This document shows positions 5,579 through 12,756 of a DNA stretch of 12,756 nt, one piece after another (within the stretch, counting starts at the first letter, position 1; each line of letters opens with the position of its first letter). The notes beneath the pieces were generated by a model. That model made no database searches. It was not told the origin of the DNA and saw only the letters and a program-made list of their open reading frames with translations. The DNA lies in contig CASBQJ010000260.1 in the NCBI GenBank assembly GCA_949127705.1, positions 1 through 12,756 on the forward strand, in the 5' to 3' direction. Source of the stretch: Synechococcales cyanobacterium PMM_0085 (GTDB taxonomy: Bacteria > Cyanobacteriota > Cyanobacteriia > Elainellales > Elainellaceae). The translations under genes were made by a program, and so were the position numbers.

Positions 5579-7678
5579 GTGCTGCGTTTCACTATGCCCC
5601 GATCCGACACGCCCCGATCCGACACGCCCCTCGTTTACCCGGCTAGCCCTCCAGGGGATCAAGTAGACGAGTACCACGGCCAAGCGATCGCCGATCCCTA
5701 TCGCTGGTTAGAAGATCCAACATCTGAGCCAAGCCGTGCCTGGATTGAGGCACAGAATGCCGTGACATTTGGCTACCTGAACCAGATTGAGGGGCGCGAT
5801 CGCCTGCAACAGCGCCTGACCGCGCTGTGGAACTACGAAAAATACGGCATTCCGTTTAAGCAGGGCGATCGCTATTTCTACTTCAAAAACGACGGCTTGC
5901 AGAACCAGAGCGTACTCTACACGTTGCCCAGCCTGGACGCCGAGCCACAGGTCTTAATTGATCCCAATCTGCTTTCTGCTGACGGCACCGTAGCCTTGGC
6001 TGGGCTGTCGCTCAGCGAAGATGGCAATCGCCTCGCCTACGGACTGTCGCAATCTGGCTCAGACTGGACGGAGTGGTCTGTGCGAGAGGTGGAAACGGGG
6101 GTGGATTTAGATGACCATCTGCGGTGGGTGAAGTTTTCGGGGGCGACCTGGACGCACGATCACCAGGGGTTTTATTATGGGCGCTTCGACGAACCGAACG
6201 AGCAAACGCAGCTAGAAGACCTCAATTACTTCCAAAAGCTGTATTATCACCGCCTCGGCACTCCTCAGTCGGATGACGTTCTGATTTACCATCGACCCGA
6301 CCAAAAAGAGTGGATGTTTGGCATCCAAATTACCGAGGATGGGCGTTACCTGCTGCTTTACGTCTCTCGCAGCACCGGAGTCGAAAACCTCTTGTTCTAT
6401 CAAGATCTAAGTCGCCCTGATGCCCCGATCGTAGAGCTGATCCCCGAATTTGAGGCCAGTTTTGGCGTAATCGACAACGATGGCGATCGCTTCTGGCTGA
6501 ACACCACGCTAGAGGCTCCGCGCGGACGGGTAATTGCGATCGATCTAACCAATCCGGGCCGCGAGCACTGGCAAGAACTGATCCCCCAAGTTGCCGAAAC
6601 CCTAGAGGGGGTGGGCGTCCTGAACCATCAGTTCATTGCTTCCTACCTCAAAGATGCCCACAGCCAGATCAAATGCTTTGCCCTAGATGGCACCGATTTG
6701 GGAGAAGTGGCGTTGCCCGGATTGGGATCGGTGGGCGGGTTTGGCGGCAAGCCAGACGACACCGAAACGTTTTACAGCTTCACCAGTTTCACCACCCCAA
6801 GCACAATCTACCGTTACAGCTTAATTACGGGCGAAAGCACCCTGTTTCGCCAGCCAGCGATCGCCTTCAACCCCGGCGACTACGACACCACGCAAGTGTT
6901 TTACACCAGCAAAGATGGGACACAGGTGCCCATGTTTATCACCCACAAAAAGGGGATGGTGCTGAATGGGCAAAACCCGACCTACCTATATGGCTATGGC
7001 GGCTTCAATATTTCGCTTACCCCGTCATTCTCGCCCAGCCTAATGGTTTGGTTAGAGCTAGGCGGGGTCTATGCCATGCCCAATCTGCGCGGCGGCGGCG
7101 AGTATGGCGAAGACTGGCACGAAGCAGGCACCAAGCTAAAGAAGCAAACTGTGTTTGATGATTTTATTGGAGCGGCTGAGTGGCTGATCGCTCAGGGCTA
7201 TACCTGCTCAGAAAAATTGGCGATCGCCGGAGGCAGCAACGGCGGGCTACTGGTGGGCGCTTGCATGACCCAGCGACCTGACCTGTTTGGAGCGGCACTG
7301 CCCGCCGTGGGCGTTTTGGACATGCTGCGCTTCCACAAATTTACCATTGGCTGGGCCTGGTGCTCAGACTACGGTTCGCCCGAAAATGCCGAAGAATTTC
7401 AGGCGCTCTACGCCTATTCTCCCCTGCATAACCTTAAACCCGGCACCGCCTATCCCGCCACCCTAATTACCACAGCCGACCACGACGATCGCGTCGTCCC
7501 CGCCCACAGCTTCAAATTTGCCGCCGCCCTGCAAGCCGCGCACACAGGCACCAACCCCGTACTGATCCGGATTGAAACGAAAGCTGGCCACGGTGCCGGG
7601 AAGCCGACCACCAAACAAATCGAGGAAGCCGCCGATAAGTGGGCATTTCTGCTGCACACCCTAAAAGTAGATGGCTAA
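5579..7678 (+). CDS. Prolyl oligopeptidase (serine peptidase family S9A)
   Basis: Cytoplasmic serine peptidase that cleaves short peptides after proline. The 699-residue length fits the family. The N-terminal part (about 18-430) opens with DEYHGQAIADPYRWLEDPTSE, a hallmark of S9A, and continues as the seven-bladed beta-propeller that restricts substrate size. The alpha/beta hydrolase domain follows (about 435-699), with YGYGGFNISLTPSF, RGGGEYGEDWHEAG, the nucleophile Ser553 in GGSNGGLL, Asp636 in ADHDDRVVP with neighbouring substrate-binding Arg638, and His671 in KAGHGAGKP. The triad is complete, so the enzyme should be active. No signal peptide is seen. Residues 7-16 are a duplicated PRSDT caused by a 15-nt tandem repeat. 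GTG at 5579 is chosen for its ribosome binding site; ATG at 5594 is the alternative. The gene starts 54 bases after the kinase and may share its transcript. Confidence 0.96.
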   Translation: MLRFTMPRSDTPRSDTPLVYPASPPGDQVDEYHGQAIADPYRWLEDPTSEPSRAWIEAQNAVTFGYLNQIEGRDRLQQRLTALWNYEKYGIPFKQGDRYFYFKNDGLQNQSVLYTLPSLDAEPQVLIDPNLLSADGTVALAGLSLSEDGNRLAYGLSQSGSDWTEWSVREVETGVDLDDHLRWVKFSGATWTHDHQGFYYGRFDEPNEQTQLEDLNYFQKLYYHRLGTPQSDDVLIYHRPDQKEWMFGIQITEDGRYLLLYVSRSTGVENLLFYQDLSRPDAPIVELIPEFEASFGVIDNDGDRFWLNTTLEAPRGRVIAIDLTNPGREHWQELIPQVAETLEGVGVLNHQFIASYLKDAHSQIKCFALDGTDLGEVALPGLGSVGGFGGKPDDTETFYSFTSFTTPSTIYRYSLITGESTLFRQPAIAFNPGDYDTTQVFYTSKDGTQVPMFITHKKGMVLNGQNPTYLYGYGGFNISLTPSFSPSLMVWLELGGVYAMPNLRGGGEYGEDWHEAGTKLKKQTVFDDFIGAAEWLIAQGYTCSEKLAIAGGSNGGLLVGACMTQRPDLFGAALPAVGVLDMLRFHKFTIGWAWCSDYGSPENAEEFQALYAYSPLHNLKPGTAYPATLITTADHDDRVVPAHSFKFAAALQAAHTGTNPVLIRIETKAGHGAGKPTTKQIEEAADKWAFLLHTLKVDG
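5596..5625. repeat. 15-nt perfect tandem duplication inside the peptidase 5' end
   Basis: The unit gccccgatccgacac is present twice without mismatch (5596-5610, 5611-5625) and a partial third copy, gcccc, follows. It is in frame and encodes PRSDT twice in the poorly conserved N-terminal tail, ahead of the conserved domain, so it should be tolerated. Confidence 0.85.
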
Positions 7679-7802
7679 ATCGCTGCCTGATATAAATTTA
7701 AGTAACAAAACACACCATACTCAAGCTACACCCGGCGTTTAGAAGTACTTTTATGTCAAAAAACATATCAAAAAATAACCAACACAGTTTGAGATCAAGT
7801 TA

Positions 7803-7820
7803 ACTTAAGCACCCTTAAGT
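7803..7820. repeat. 7-bp inverted repeat
   Basis: acttaag at 7803-7809 and cttaagt at 7814-7820 are perfect complements around the loop cacc. It lies about 240 bases before the adhesin-like gene. It could be a regulator site or a weak transcript hairpin; the evidence is symmetry alone. Confidence 0.4.
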
Positions 7821-7986
7821 GGGCAAGATTGCTGTGATGGGTTGGCAATAGCTTGGCTACAGTTTGGCTTCAAATAGCTTAAAATCAGCAGCTTGTGGTT
7901 TAACGTCATCAGGCTGTGACCTTTTAATCGTTCTCAATGATCCGTTCAAGGGAATGTTAAGGGGTTAGGCGTTGGTAACGGATTAG

Positions 7987-8036
7987 CTCCCTTCTTGTTC
8001 TTCCTCTCTATCTCCCTTCTTGTTCTTCCTCTCTAT
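7987..8036. repeat. Perfect 25-nt tandem duplication in the leader of the large repeat protein
   Basis: Two identical pyrimidine-rich units beginning ctcccttcttg occupy 7987-8011 and 8012-8036, ending 24 bases before the start codon. The absence of any mismatch suggests a recent duplication. As 25 is not a multiple of three, each copy change shifts the phase of any reading frame crossing it. It would also alter leader length and the C/U-rich content of the mRNA. Confidence 0.9.
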
Positions 8037-8047
8037 ATAAGTTCGTT

Positions 8048-8052
8048 AGGAA
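8048..8052 (+). promoter_or_regulatory. Ribosome binding site fixing the start at 8061
   Basis: aggaa lies 8 bases before the ATG at 8061. It supports this start over the in-frame TTG at 7995, which has no such signal and lies inside the tandem duplication. Confidence 0.65.
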
Positions 8053-8060
8053 AATTGTCG

Positions 8061-11000
8061 ATGGCTACTATTATCGGAACCGCTGGTGTTGACTTCCTCG
8101 TGGGCACCACCACGTCAGATTTGGTCTTGGGCGAAGATGCAGACGATACGCTGCTGGGTGAAGCCGGGGATGACGAGCTATACGGCAATGCCGGAAATGA
8201 CCTAATTTTAGGCAGGGCAGATAATGATCTGCTGAATGGCGGAGCGGGCAATGATACTGGATTTGGCAATGAGGGCAACGACAGACTAGTGGGTGAAGAG
8301 GGTGCCGATAGCCTATACGGCGATGCGGGGCAAGATCAGCTCTCGGGCGGGCTGGGCAATGACACCCTAGTCGGAGGGGCTGGTGCCGACAGCTTGACGG
8401 GTGGGCAAGGTCGAGATGTATTTGTGCTCAGCAACGGCGGCGGTGGGGCGCAGCTAGCGGCAGCCGACATCATTACTGATTTTCAAGATAGACAAGATCA
8501 AATTCGCTTGGCCGATGGTCTCAAGTTCAGAAACCTCAGCATTACTCAGGGCACTGGCAGAAACTCCAGAGATACAGTCATTCGCAATAAGCTCACAGGA
8601 GAGTATCTGGCAGTTGTCCAGCGAGTTAACGCCACAAAAATTACTCGCAAAGACATCAAGCTGATCACCTTACCGGTTCAAGATACATCGGCTCCAGGAG
8701 TCGCTAATTTGGCGATCGCCACCCCCACCATCACCATTGCCGGAGGCACCAGCCAAACCTTTACGGTGCAATATGCCGACGCAGTTCAACTCAACAGCGC
8801 CAGCTTCGGTATTGGCGATCTGCTGGTAACTGGGCCAGAAGGCTTCAGCCAAGCTGCCACCCTGGTCAGCTTCACGCCTGCTGGCAATGGCACCTCTCGC
8901 ACCGTCACCTACCAAGTCAGTGCGCCTGGAGGCACATGGGACGCCAACGACAACGGCAGTTATCAAATTACCCTCCAAGGGGAGCAAGTGTTTGATACCA
9001 GCGGGAACTTTATCTCCACCACGGCGTTGGGTAATTTTGCCGTCAATGTGCCGATCCCACCCAGCACGATCTCAGTTGCAGTTGCCCCTAGCAGCGCCCC
9101 CGAAGACGACGGCACCGCATTGGTTTATACGTTCACCCGCGCTGGCTATATCCGCAATAACCTGCCCGTCTCCTTTAGCCTAGGCGGCACCGCTGTTCGC
9201 AATACCGACTACACCCTAACGGGCGGAATCGTGACTGGCAACACGGGCACCGTTACGTTTGCCGCTAACTCTGCCACCGCTACCGTTCGTGTTGTCCCTA
9301 CCGCCGATAGCCTGATTGAAACCAATGAAACCGTCATCTTGTCTCTGGTAGCAGGGACAGGCTATTTACTCGACCCAGCCAGCAGCGCCACTAGCACCAT
9401 TACCGACGATGAAAGCCAAATTGCCTTAGCCATTACCCCCGCCAGTGTCACAGAAGACAGCCCCGACGAGCTAACCTACACCTTTACGCGCACCGGTTTC
9501 ACTAACCGCCAGGTTGTTGTCAACCTAACGCTGGGGGGCACAGCTACCTTTGGCGGTGCCACTAGCGACTACACCCTCTCGACGGCTCCCGGTACCATCA
9601 GTACCTTTGCCACGGGGGCTAGCTCTCTCACCTTTGCGGTAGGGGAAACCACCAAAGTCGTCAAAGTTAAATCGATTGCCGATGGTCTATTTGAACCCGA
9701 TGAGACTGTTAATTTAACCATCACGAACGGAACAGGCTATATCCCTCTGACCACATCTCCGGTTCAGGGTACCCTGCTCAACGACGAAAGCCAAGTTTCT
9801 GTGGCGGTTGCGCCCACCCAAGCTCTAGAAGATGGCACCCCAAACTTGGTTTATACCTTTACCCGCGCTGGGTTTACGGGCAGTGCCCTAACCGTAAATT
9901 TCTCCGTAGGGGGAACTGCCACGTTTGAAGGTGCAGAAGCCGACTACATCGCTACGGCCAATGCCGGCACATTTACCTTCGGTGCCACCAGCGGCACCTT
10001 GAGCTTCGCCGCAGGTGAAACCACTCGAACAGTGACCATTGATCCTACTGTAGACAACACTCAAGAAGCAAACGAAACGGTGCTGTTGGGAGTTACTAGC
10101 GGGACAGGCTACGTTGTCGGCACTGCAACCCTTGCTACTGGGACGATCCTGAACGATGAGGGTAGCGTCAGCCTCAGCATCAGCCCTGCCAGCGTCTTAG
10201 AAAATAGCGGGACTGATTTGGTTTATACCTTCAACCGTTCAACCTTTACGACTAACGCTGTGACGGTGAATTTCAGCGTTGCTGGAACCGCAGTATTCAA
10301 CACTGATTACACAATATCTGCGCCCACTGGCAACCTCTTTACGTTTAATGGCACCAGCGGCACGATTCAATTTGGCGCAGGGAACACCTCTCGAACGTTG
10401 AAAATCACACCCGTCGGAGATGCGGCTGAAGAGTTAAATGAAGAGATTGTCCTCACGCTGCAAGATGGCACAGGCTATACCTCACAAACCCTTGACCCCG
10501 TGGTGGGCACGATTGTGAATGACGATGCTACGGTGACGCTGGCCGTTCTACCAAATAGCATTGCAGAAGATAACGGTACTCCCTTCACCTATACCTTTAA
10601 CCGGGTTGGATCCATAGCGGGGGCGCTGACGGTCAAATTCAATGTGGCAGGAACCGCCACATTTGGCGCAGGCAATGACTATACCGTTAGTGGTAGCACT
10701 ACATTTGATGCGACTCAGGGCACCATTACCTTTGCCGCAGGGCAATCTGCTGTCACGCTGAATGTGACGCCCATTCAAGACCTAACCACAATTGAGCCAG
10801 ATGAAACGGTGAGCCTAGCGCTGGTGGCCGATACCTCCTACACGGTGGGTACCCTTACCCCGGTTCAGGCTACTATCCTCAACGACGATGGCGTGGTCAG
10901 CAATACCAATGACAGCGGGCCAGGATCACTGCGGCAGGCCATTTTGGCTGCCAACAACAGCACCTCGCTGGTCACGCCCACTATCACCTTTACCGGGGCA

Positions 11001-11747
11001 GCTCTGACAGGTACGATTAATCTGGCAGCAGCCTTGCCCGACCTAGCTCGCAGCATGACGATTGACGGCCCTGGAGCTGCCAACCTGACCGTACAACGGG
11101 GTGGCAGCGGTAGCTACCGAATTTTTACGGTGCAGAACGGTGCGACGGTCACCATTCAAGACTTGACTGTTGCCAACGGCAATGTCAGTGGTGGCAATGG
11201 CGGTGGCATTCTCAACAGCGGCATTCTGACTCTGCAAGACAGCCTCGTCAGTGGAAATACTGCCGCGCTGGGGGGCGGAATCTACAACCAGAACGGCACC
11301 CTCACTCTCAACAATACGAGAGTGATCGGTAACACTGCCTCTAGTGCCGGAGGCGGGATCAACATCCAGGCAGGGACGGTGAATCTATTGAACGGCACTA
11401 GCCTTGAAGCCAACACCGCAACCAGTATTGGAGGGGGTGTTGCCAACTCGGGGACGCTGAATGTCACGGGCAGTGGCACGACTAGGATTTCGTTTTCTGG
11501 GAACCAGGCCATAAATTCTAGCGGAGGCGGTATTTATAACGCTGGAATTGCCACAGTGAATTTTGGCAATTTTGTGAATAATCAAGCCAGCGGCATTGGG
11601 GTTGGGGGCGGCGCAATTCTAAACGTGGGTGCTAGCACCACGCTGAGTGTGGGTAATAGCGTGTTCAACGCTTCGCCGCTCAACTTACCTAATAATATTG
11701 CGGGTGCGTTCACAAACGCGGGGGGAAATACGCCGTTGAATCCATAA
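8061..11747 (+). CDS. Large RTX / Calx-beta / beta-helix surface or secreted protein
   Basis: A 1,228-residue, Thr/Gly/Ala-rich, acidic protein in which I see no cysteine; such composition suits an extracellular location. Order: about ten RTX-type calcium-binding nonapeptides (11-118; GGAGNDTGFG, GDAGQDQLSG); the usual RTX capping segment (ADIITDFQDRQDQIRL, 135-150, to about 203); an Ig-like module (about 210-330); five Calx-beta domains (about 336-450, 451-575, 576-700, 701-822, 823-943), each opening with a pattern like VAVAPxxxxED and closing with a TxxNDE-type turn; then NTNDSGPGSLRQAI (949-962) leading into a Pmp-like right-handed beta-helix with GGGIYN and GNTA repeats to the C terminus. 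The ATG at 8061 has a ribosome binding site and matches the MATIIGT opening common in cyanobacterial RTX proteins. There is no signal peptide and no secretion gene nearby. Adhesion or matrix function is inferred from domains only. Confidence 0.9.
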   Translation: MATIIGTAGVDFLVGTTTSDLVLGEDADDTLLGEAGDDELYGNAGNDLILGRADNDLLNGGAGNDTGFGNEGNDRLVGEEGADSLYGDAGQDQLSGGLGNDTLVGGAGADSLTGGQGRDVFVLSNGGGGAQLAAADIITDFQDRQDQIRLADGLKFRNLSITQGTGRNSRDTVIRNKLTGEYLAVVQRVNATKITRKDIKLITLPVQDTSAPGVANLAIATPTITIAGGTSQTFTVQYADAVQLNSASFGIGDLLVTGPEGFSQAATLVSFTPAGNGTSRTVTYQVSAPGGTWDANDNGSYQITLQGEQVFDTSGNFISTTALGNFAVNVPIPPSTISVAVAPSSAPEDDGTALVYTFTRAGYIRNNLPVSFSLGGTAVRNTDYTLTGGIVTGNTGTVTFAANSATATVRVVPTADSLIETNETVILSLVAGTGYLLDPASSATSTITDDESQIALAITPASVTEDSPDELTYTFTRTGFTNRQVVVNLTLGGTATFGGATSDYTLSTAPGTISTFATGASSLTFAVGETTKVVKVKSIADGLFEPDETVNLTITNGTGYIPLTTSPVQGTLLNDESQVSVAVAPTQALEDGTPNLVYTFTRAGFTGSALTVNFSVGGTATFEGAEADYIATANAGTFTFGATSGTLSFAAGETTRTVTIDPTVDNTQEANETVLLGVTSGTGYVVGTATLATGTILNDEGSVSLSISPASVLENSGTDLVYTFNRSTFTTNAVTVNFSVAGTAVFNTDYTISAPTGNLFTFNGTSGTIQFGAGNTSRTLKITPVGDAAEELNEEIVLTLQDGTGYTSQTLDPVVGTIVNDDATVTLAVLPNSIAEDNGTPFTYTFNRVGSIAGALTVKFNVAGTATFGAGNDYTVSGSTTFDATQGTITFAAGQSAVTLNVTPIQDLTTIEPDETVSLALVADTSYTVGTLTPVQATILNDDGVVSNTNDSGPGSLRQAILAANNSTSLVTPTITFTGAALTGTINLAAALPDLARSMTIDGPGAANLTVQRGGSGSYRIFTVQNGATVTIQDLTVANGNVSGGNGGGILNSGILTLQDSLVSGNTAALGGGIYNQNGTLTLNNTRVIGNTASSAGGGINIQAGTVNLLNGTSLEANTATSIGGGVANSGTLNVTGSGTTRISFSGNQAINSSGGGIYNAGIATVNFGNFVNNQASGIGVGGGAILNVGASTTLSVGNSVFNASPLNLPNNIAGAFTNAGGNTPLNP

Positions 11748-11752
11748 ATACT

Positions 11753-11784
11753 CTGTAGAGACGCGATTAATCGCGGCTCTACAG
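11753..11784. terminator. 32-bp palindrome between convergent genes, possible bidirectional terminator
   Basis: ctgtagag at 11753-11760 pairs with ctctacag at 11777-11784, and the inside cgcgattaatcgcg (11762-11775) is itself a perfect palindrome; one A-G mismatch separates the two. No U-run follows on either strand, so it is not a textbook intrinsic terminator. From memory, very similar gtagagacgcgattaatcgcg hairpins are dispersed repeats in cyanobacteria. The element covers the TAG stop codon and the last coding bases of the convergent glycine oxidase gene. Confidence 0.55.
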
Positions 11785-12756
11785 GGTGCCCGCGATCGCC
11801 TTTTTGACCGTCTCTGCGGTAGCGGGTGCCAGCAAGACGCCATTGCGGTAGTGACCTGTCGCTAGCAAGATGTTTTCATAGCCGCTCAAGCGCTCTACCA
11901 CCGGGGCAGGGCGGTTTTGAGGACGCGGACGCAGGCCAGACCAGGTGTTGAGGAGGGTCGCGTTAGCCAGGGCAGGGCAAAGGGCGATCGCCCCTGTCAT
12001 CACCTGCTGTAGAGAGCCTGGATCTGCCGCCACCTCACCCGTTGCGCCCGGAAACTCTACCGTCGCGCCCACCCAATATTCGCCGCTACCCAAAGGCACA
12101 ATGTGAACGTCATTGCCTGTGATCACGGGTTGAAAGCTGCGATCGCCCAGCGGTGCGTTTAGTTTTAACCGCACCGCCTGCCCTAACACAGGGCAAATTT
12201 GCAGAGCAGGGCAGGCCGACGGATCAGTCCTCGCCGCAAGGGATGCCAGCAGCGGCGTCGAACCAAGTCCGGCGGCCACCACCACCCAATCGGCTGGCAG
12301 TTTCCCGGTGGTTGTCTGGAGTTGGGAACAGCGTTGGAGGGGAGTGAGGCGTTCAGTAGAGTCTGGATGAGAGCACTCAGGTAGGCTCGAATCTAAGCCT
12401 GTCACTGTGGTATTGAAGTTGAACTCGACGCCGTGCTGTTGGGCGGCGGCAACGAGTGATAGGGTCAGCGCTGTCGGATCAATTTGACAATCGTGAGGGG
12501 AATAAACCGCCCCAGTTAGCCGCGCCGTCGCAATCTGAGGACAGCGATCGCCCACTTGCTCAGGCGACCATAATTCTAGCTGCCATCCCTGCTGCTGGCG
12601 TACCCCGATTAGAGGTTCCCACGCCGTCAAATCTTCAGCAAATTGCAAGAGTAAAATGCCCTGACGATTCACCGGGATGGAGCGTCCCGTCAGAGCCTCT
12701 AGTTCTGGGATTAAGGTGCGGTAGCGCTGCATACTGGCATGGCGCATCGCCCAGGC
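11779..12756 (-). CDS. thiO: ThiO-type glycine oxidase, C-terminal part (cut by window edge)
   Basis: FAD-dependent amine oxidase of the DAO/ThiO family. ThiO oxidises glycine to iminoacetate, which is used to build the thiazole ring of thiamine. The visible 325 residues lack the N-terminal FAD-binding GxGxxG region, which lies past the right edge; the reading frame stays open to the last base. Diagnostic blocks are NRQGILLLQF, SPHDCQIDPTALTLSL, PADWVVVAAGLGS, the substrate-binding Arg in TWSGLRPRP, and ATGHYRNGVLLAPAT near the C terminus. The last two closely follow the pattern of Bacillus ThiO. The reading frame ends after AGTL with no ThiG domain, so this is a stand-alone oxidase and not a ThiO-ThiG fusion. 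The segment CSHPDSTERLTPLQRCSQ is a low-conservation insertion. The family is certain; glycine specificity is likely, and a related D-amino-acid oxidase is the alternative. Confidence 0.88.
   Translation of the reverse strand, partial: AWAMRHASMQRYRTLIPELEALTGRSIPVNRQGILLLQFAEDLTAWEPLIGVRQQQGWQLELWSPEQVGDRCPQIATARLTGAVYSPHDCQIDPTALTLSLVAAAQQHGVEFNFNTTVTGLDSSLPECSHPDSTERLTPLQRCSQLQTTTGKLPADWVVVAAGLGSTPLLASLAARTDPSACPALQICPVLGQAVRLKLNAPLGDRSFQPVITGNDVHIVPLGSGEYWVGATVEFPGATGEVAADPGSLQQVMTGAIALCPALANATLLNTWSGLRPRPQNRPAPVVERLSGYENILLATGHYRNGVLLAPATAETVKKAIAGTL

Larger units (their letters stand above)
7679..8060. other. Promoter and leader region of the large repeat protein
   Basis: This 382-base gap holds no supported gene. 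It is A/T-rich after the peptidase stop, with a run of similar sub-repeats (tcaaaaaaca, tcaaaaaata) around 7757-7777. It contains a small inverted repeat at 7803-7820, a perfect 25-nt pyrimidine-rich duplication at 7987-8036 and a ribosome binding site before the ATG at 8061. I could not identify a convincing -35/-10 pair or a terminator for the peptidase gene. Confidence 0.6.

Noticed and set aside
6673..7158. 161-codon plus-strand open frame inside the peptidase gene
   Set aside because: It overlaps the conserved prolyl oligopeptidase frame, is rich in Arg/His/Pro as expected of an off-frame reading, and resembles no family.
7995..8060. TTG-initiated N-terminal extension of the large repeat protein that looks like a signal peptide
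   Set aside because: The hydrophobic residues come from a CT-rich tandem duplication, there is no ribosome site for the TTG, and the ATG at 8061 has one and gives the usual MATIIGT start. Kept only as a speculative finding.
8670..8987. 105-codon minus-strand open frame inside the large repeat protein
   Set aside because: Antisense shadow of the Ig-like module region; composition is low-complexity and no family is recognised.
9066..10889. Regular spacing of about 350-375 bases suggesting a DNA repeat array
   Set aside because: It is explained by five diverged Calx-beta protein domains. The DNA copies are not near-identical, so this is neither a CRISPR array nor a recent duplication.

Overview
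The window comes from a cyanobacterium, probably a filamentous, freshwater or terrestrial-type lineage. Three signs point there. The octamer GCGATCGC (HIP1) occurs about 18 times in 12.8 kb, inside genes and between them. The sensor kinase has the PAS/GAF/GAF architecture and ATP-lid sequence style common in cyanobacteria. Two palindromic dispersed repeats have the look of cyanobacterial intergenic repeats. No RNA gene, CRISPR array, transposase or phage gene is visible.

Layout, left to right. On the minus strand lie the 5' end of asnS (asparaginyl-tRNA synthetase, cut by the left edge) and a complete tmk (dTMP kinase). A gene-poor stretch of about 1.1 kb follows, holding three short tandem duplications and a possible pseudoknotted RNA fold. 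The plus strand then carries a small conserved protein of unknown function, a 142-bp palindromic MITE-like element, a soluble PAS-GAF-GAF histidine kinase, and 54 bases later a prolyl oligopeptidase. After a 380-base leader region with a perfect 25-nt tandem duplication comes a 1,228-residue surface or secreted protein: RTX repeats at the N terminus, an Ig-like module, five Calx-beta domains and a C-terminal Pmp-like beta-helix. A convergent minus-strand gene for a ThiO-type glycine oxidase runs off the right edge. A 32-bp palindrome sits between these two genes and overlaps the glycine oxidase stop codon.

The genes do not form one pathway. asnS, tmk and thiO are housekeeping or cofactor genes. 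The kinase and peptidase may be co-transcribed because of the short gap, but no shared function is evident. The large repeat protein is the most accessory-looking gene. The points most worth following up are its inverted domain order and leader duplication, the composite palindromic element, the degenerate features of the kinase, and the possible structured RNA at 1806-1872.
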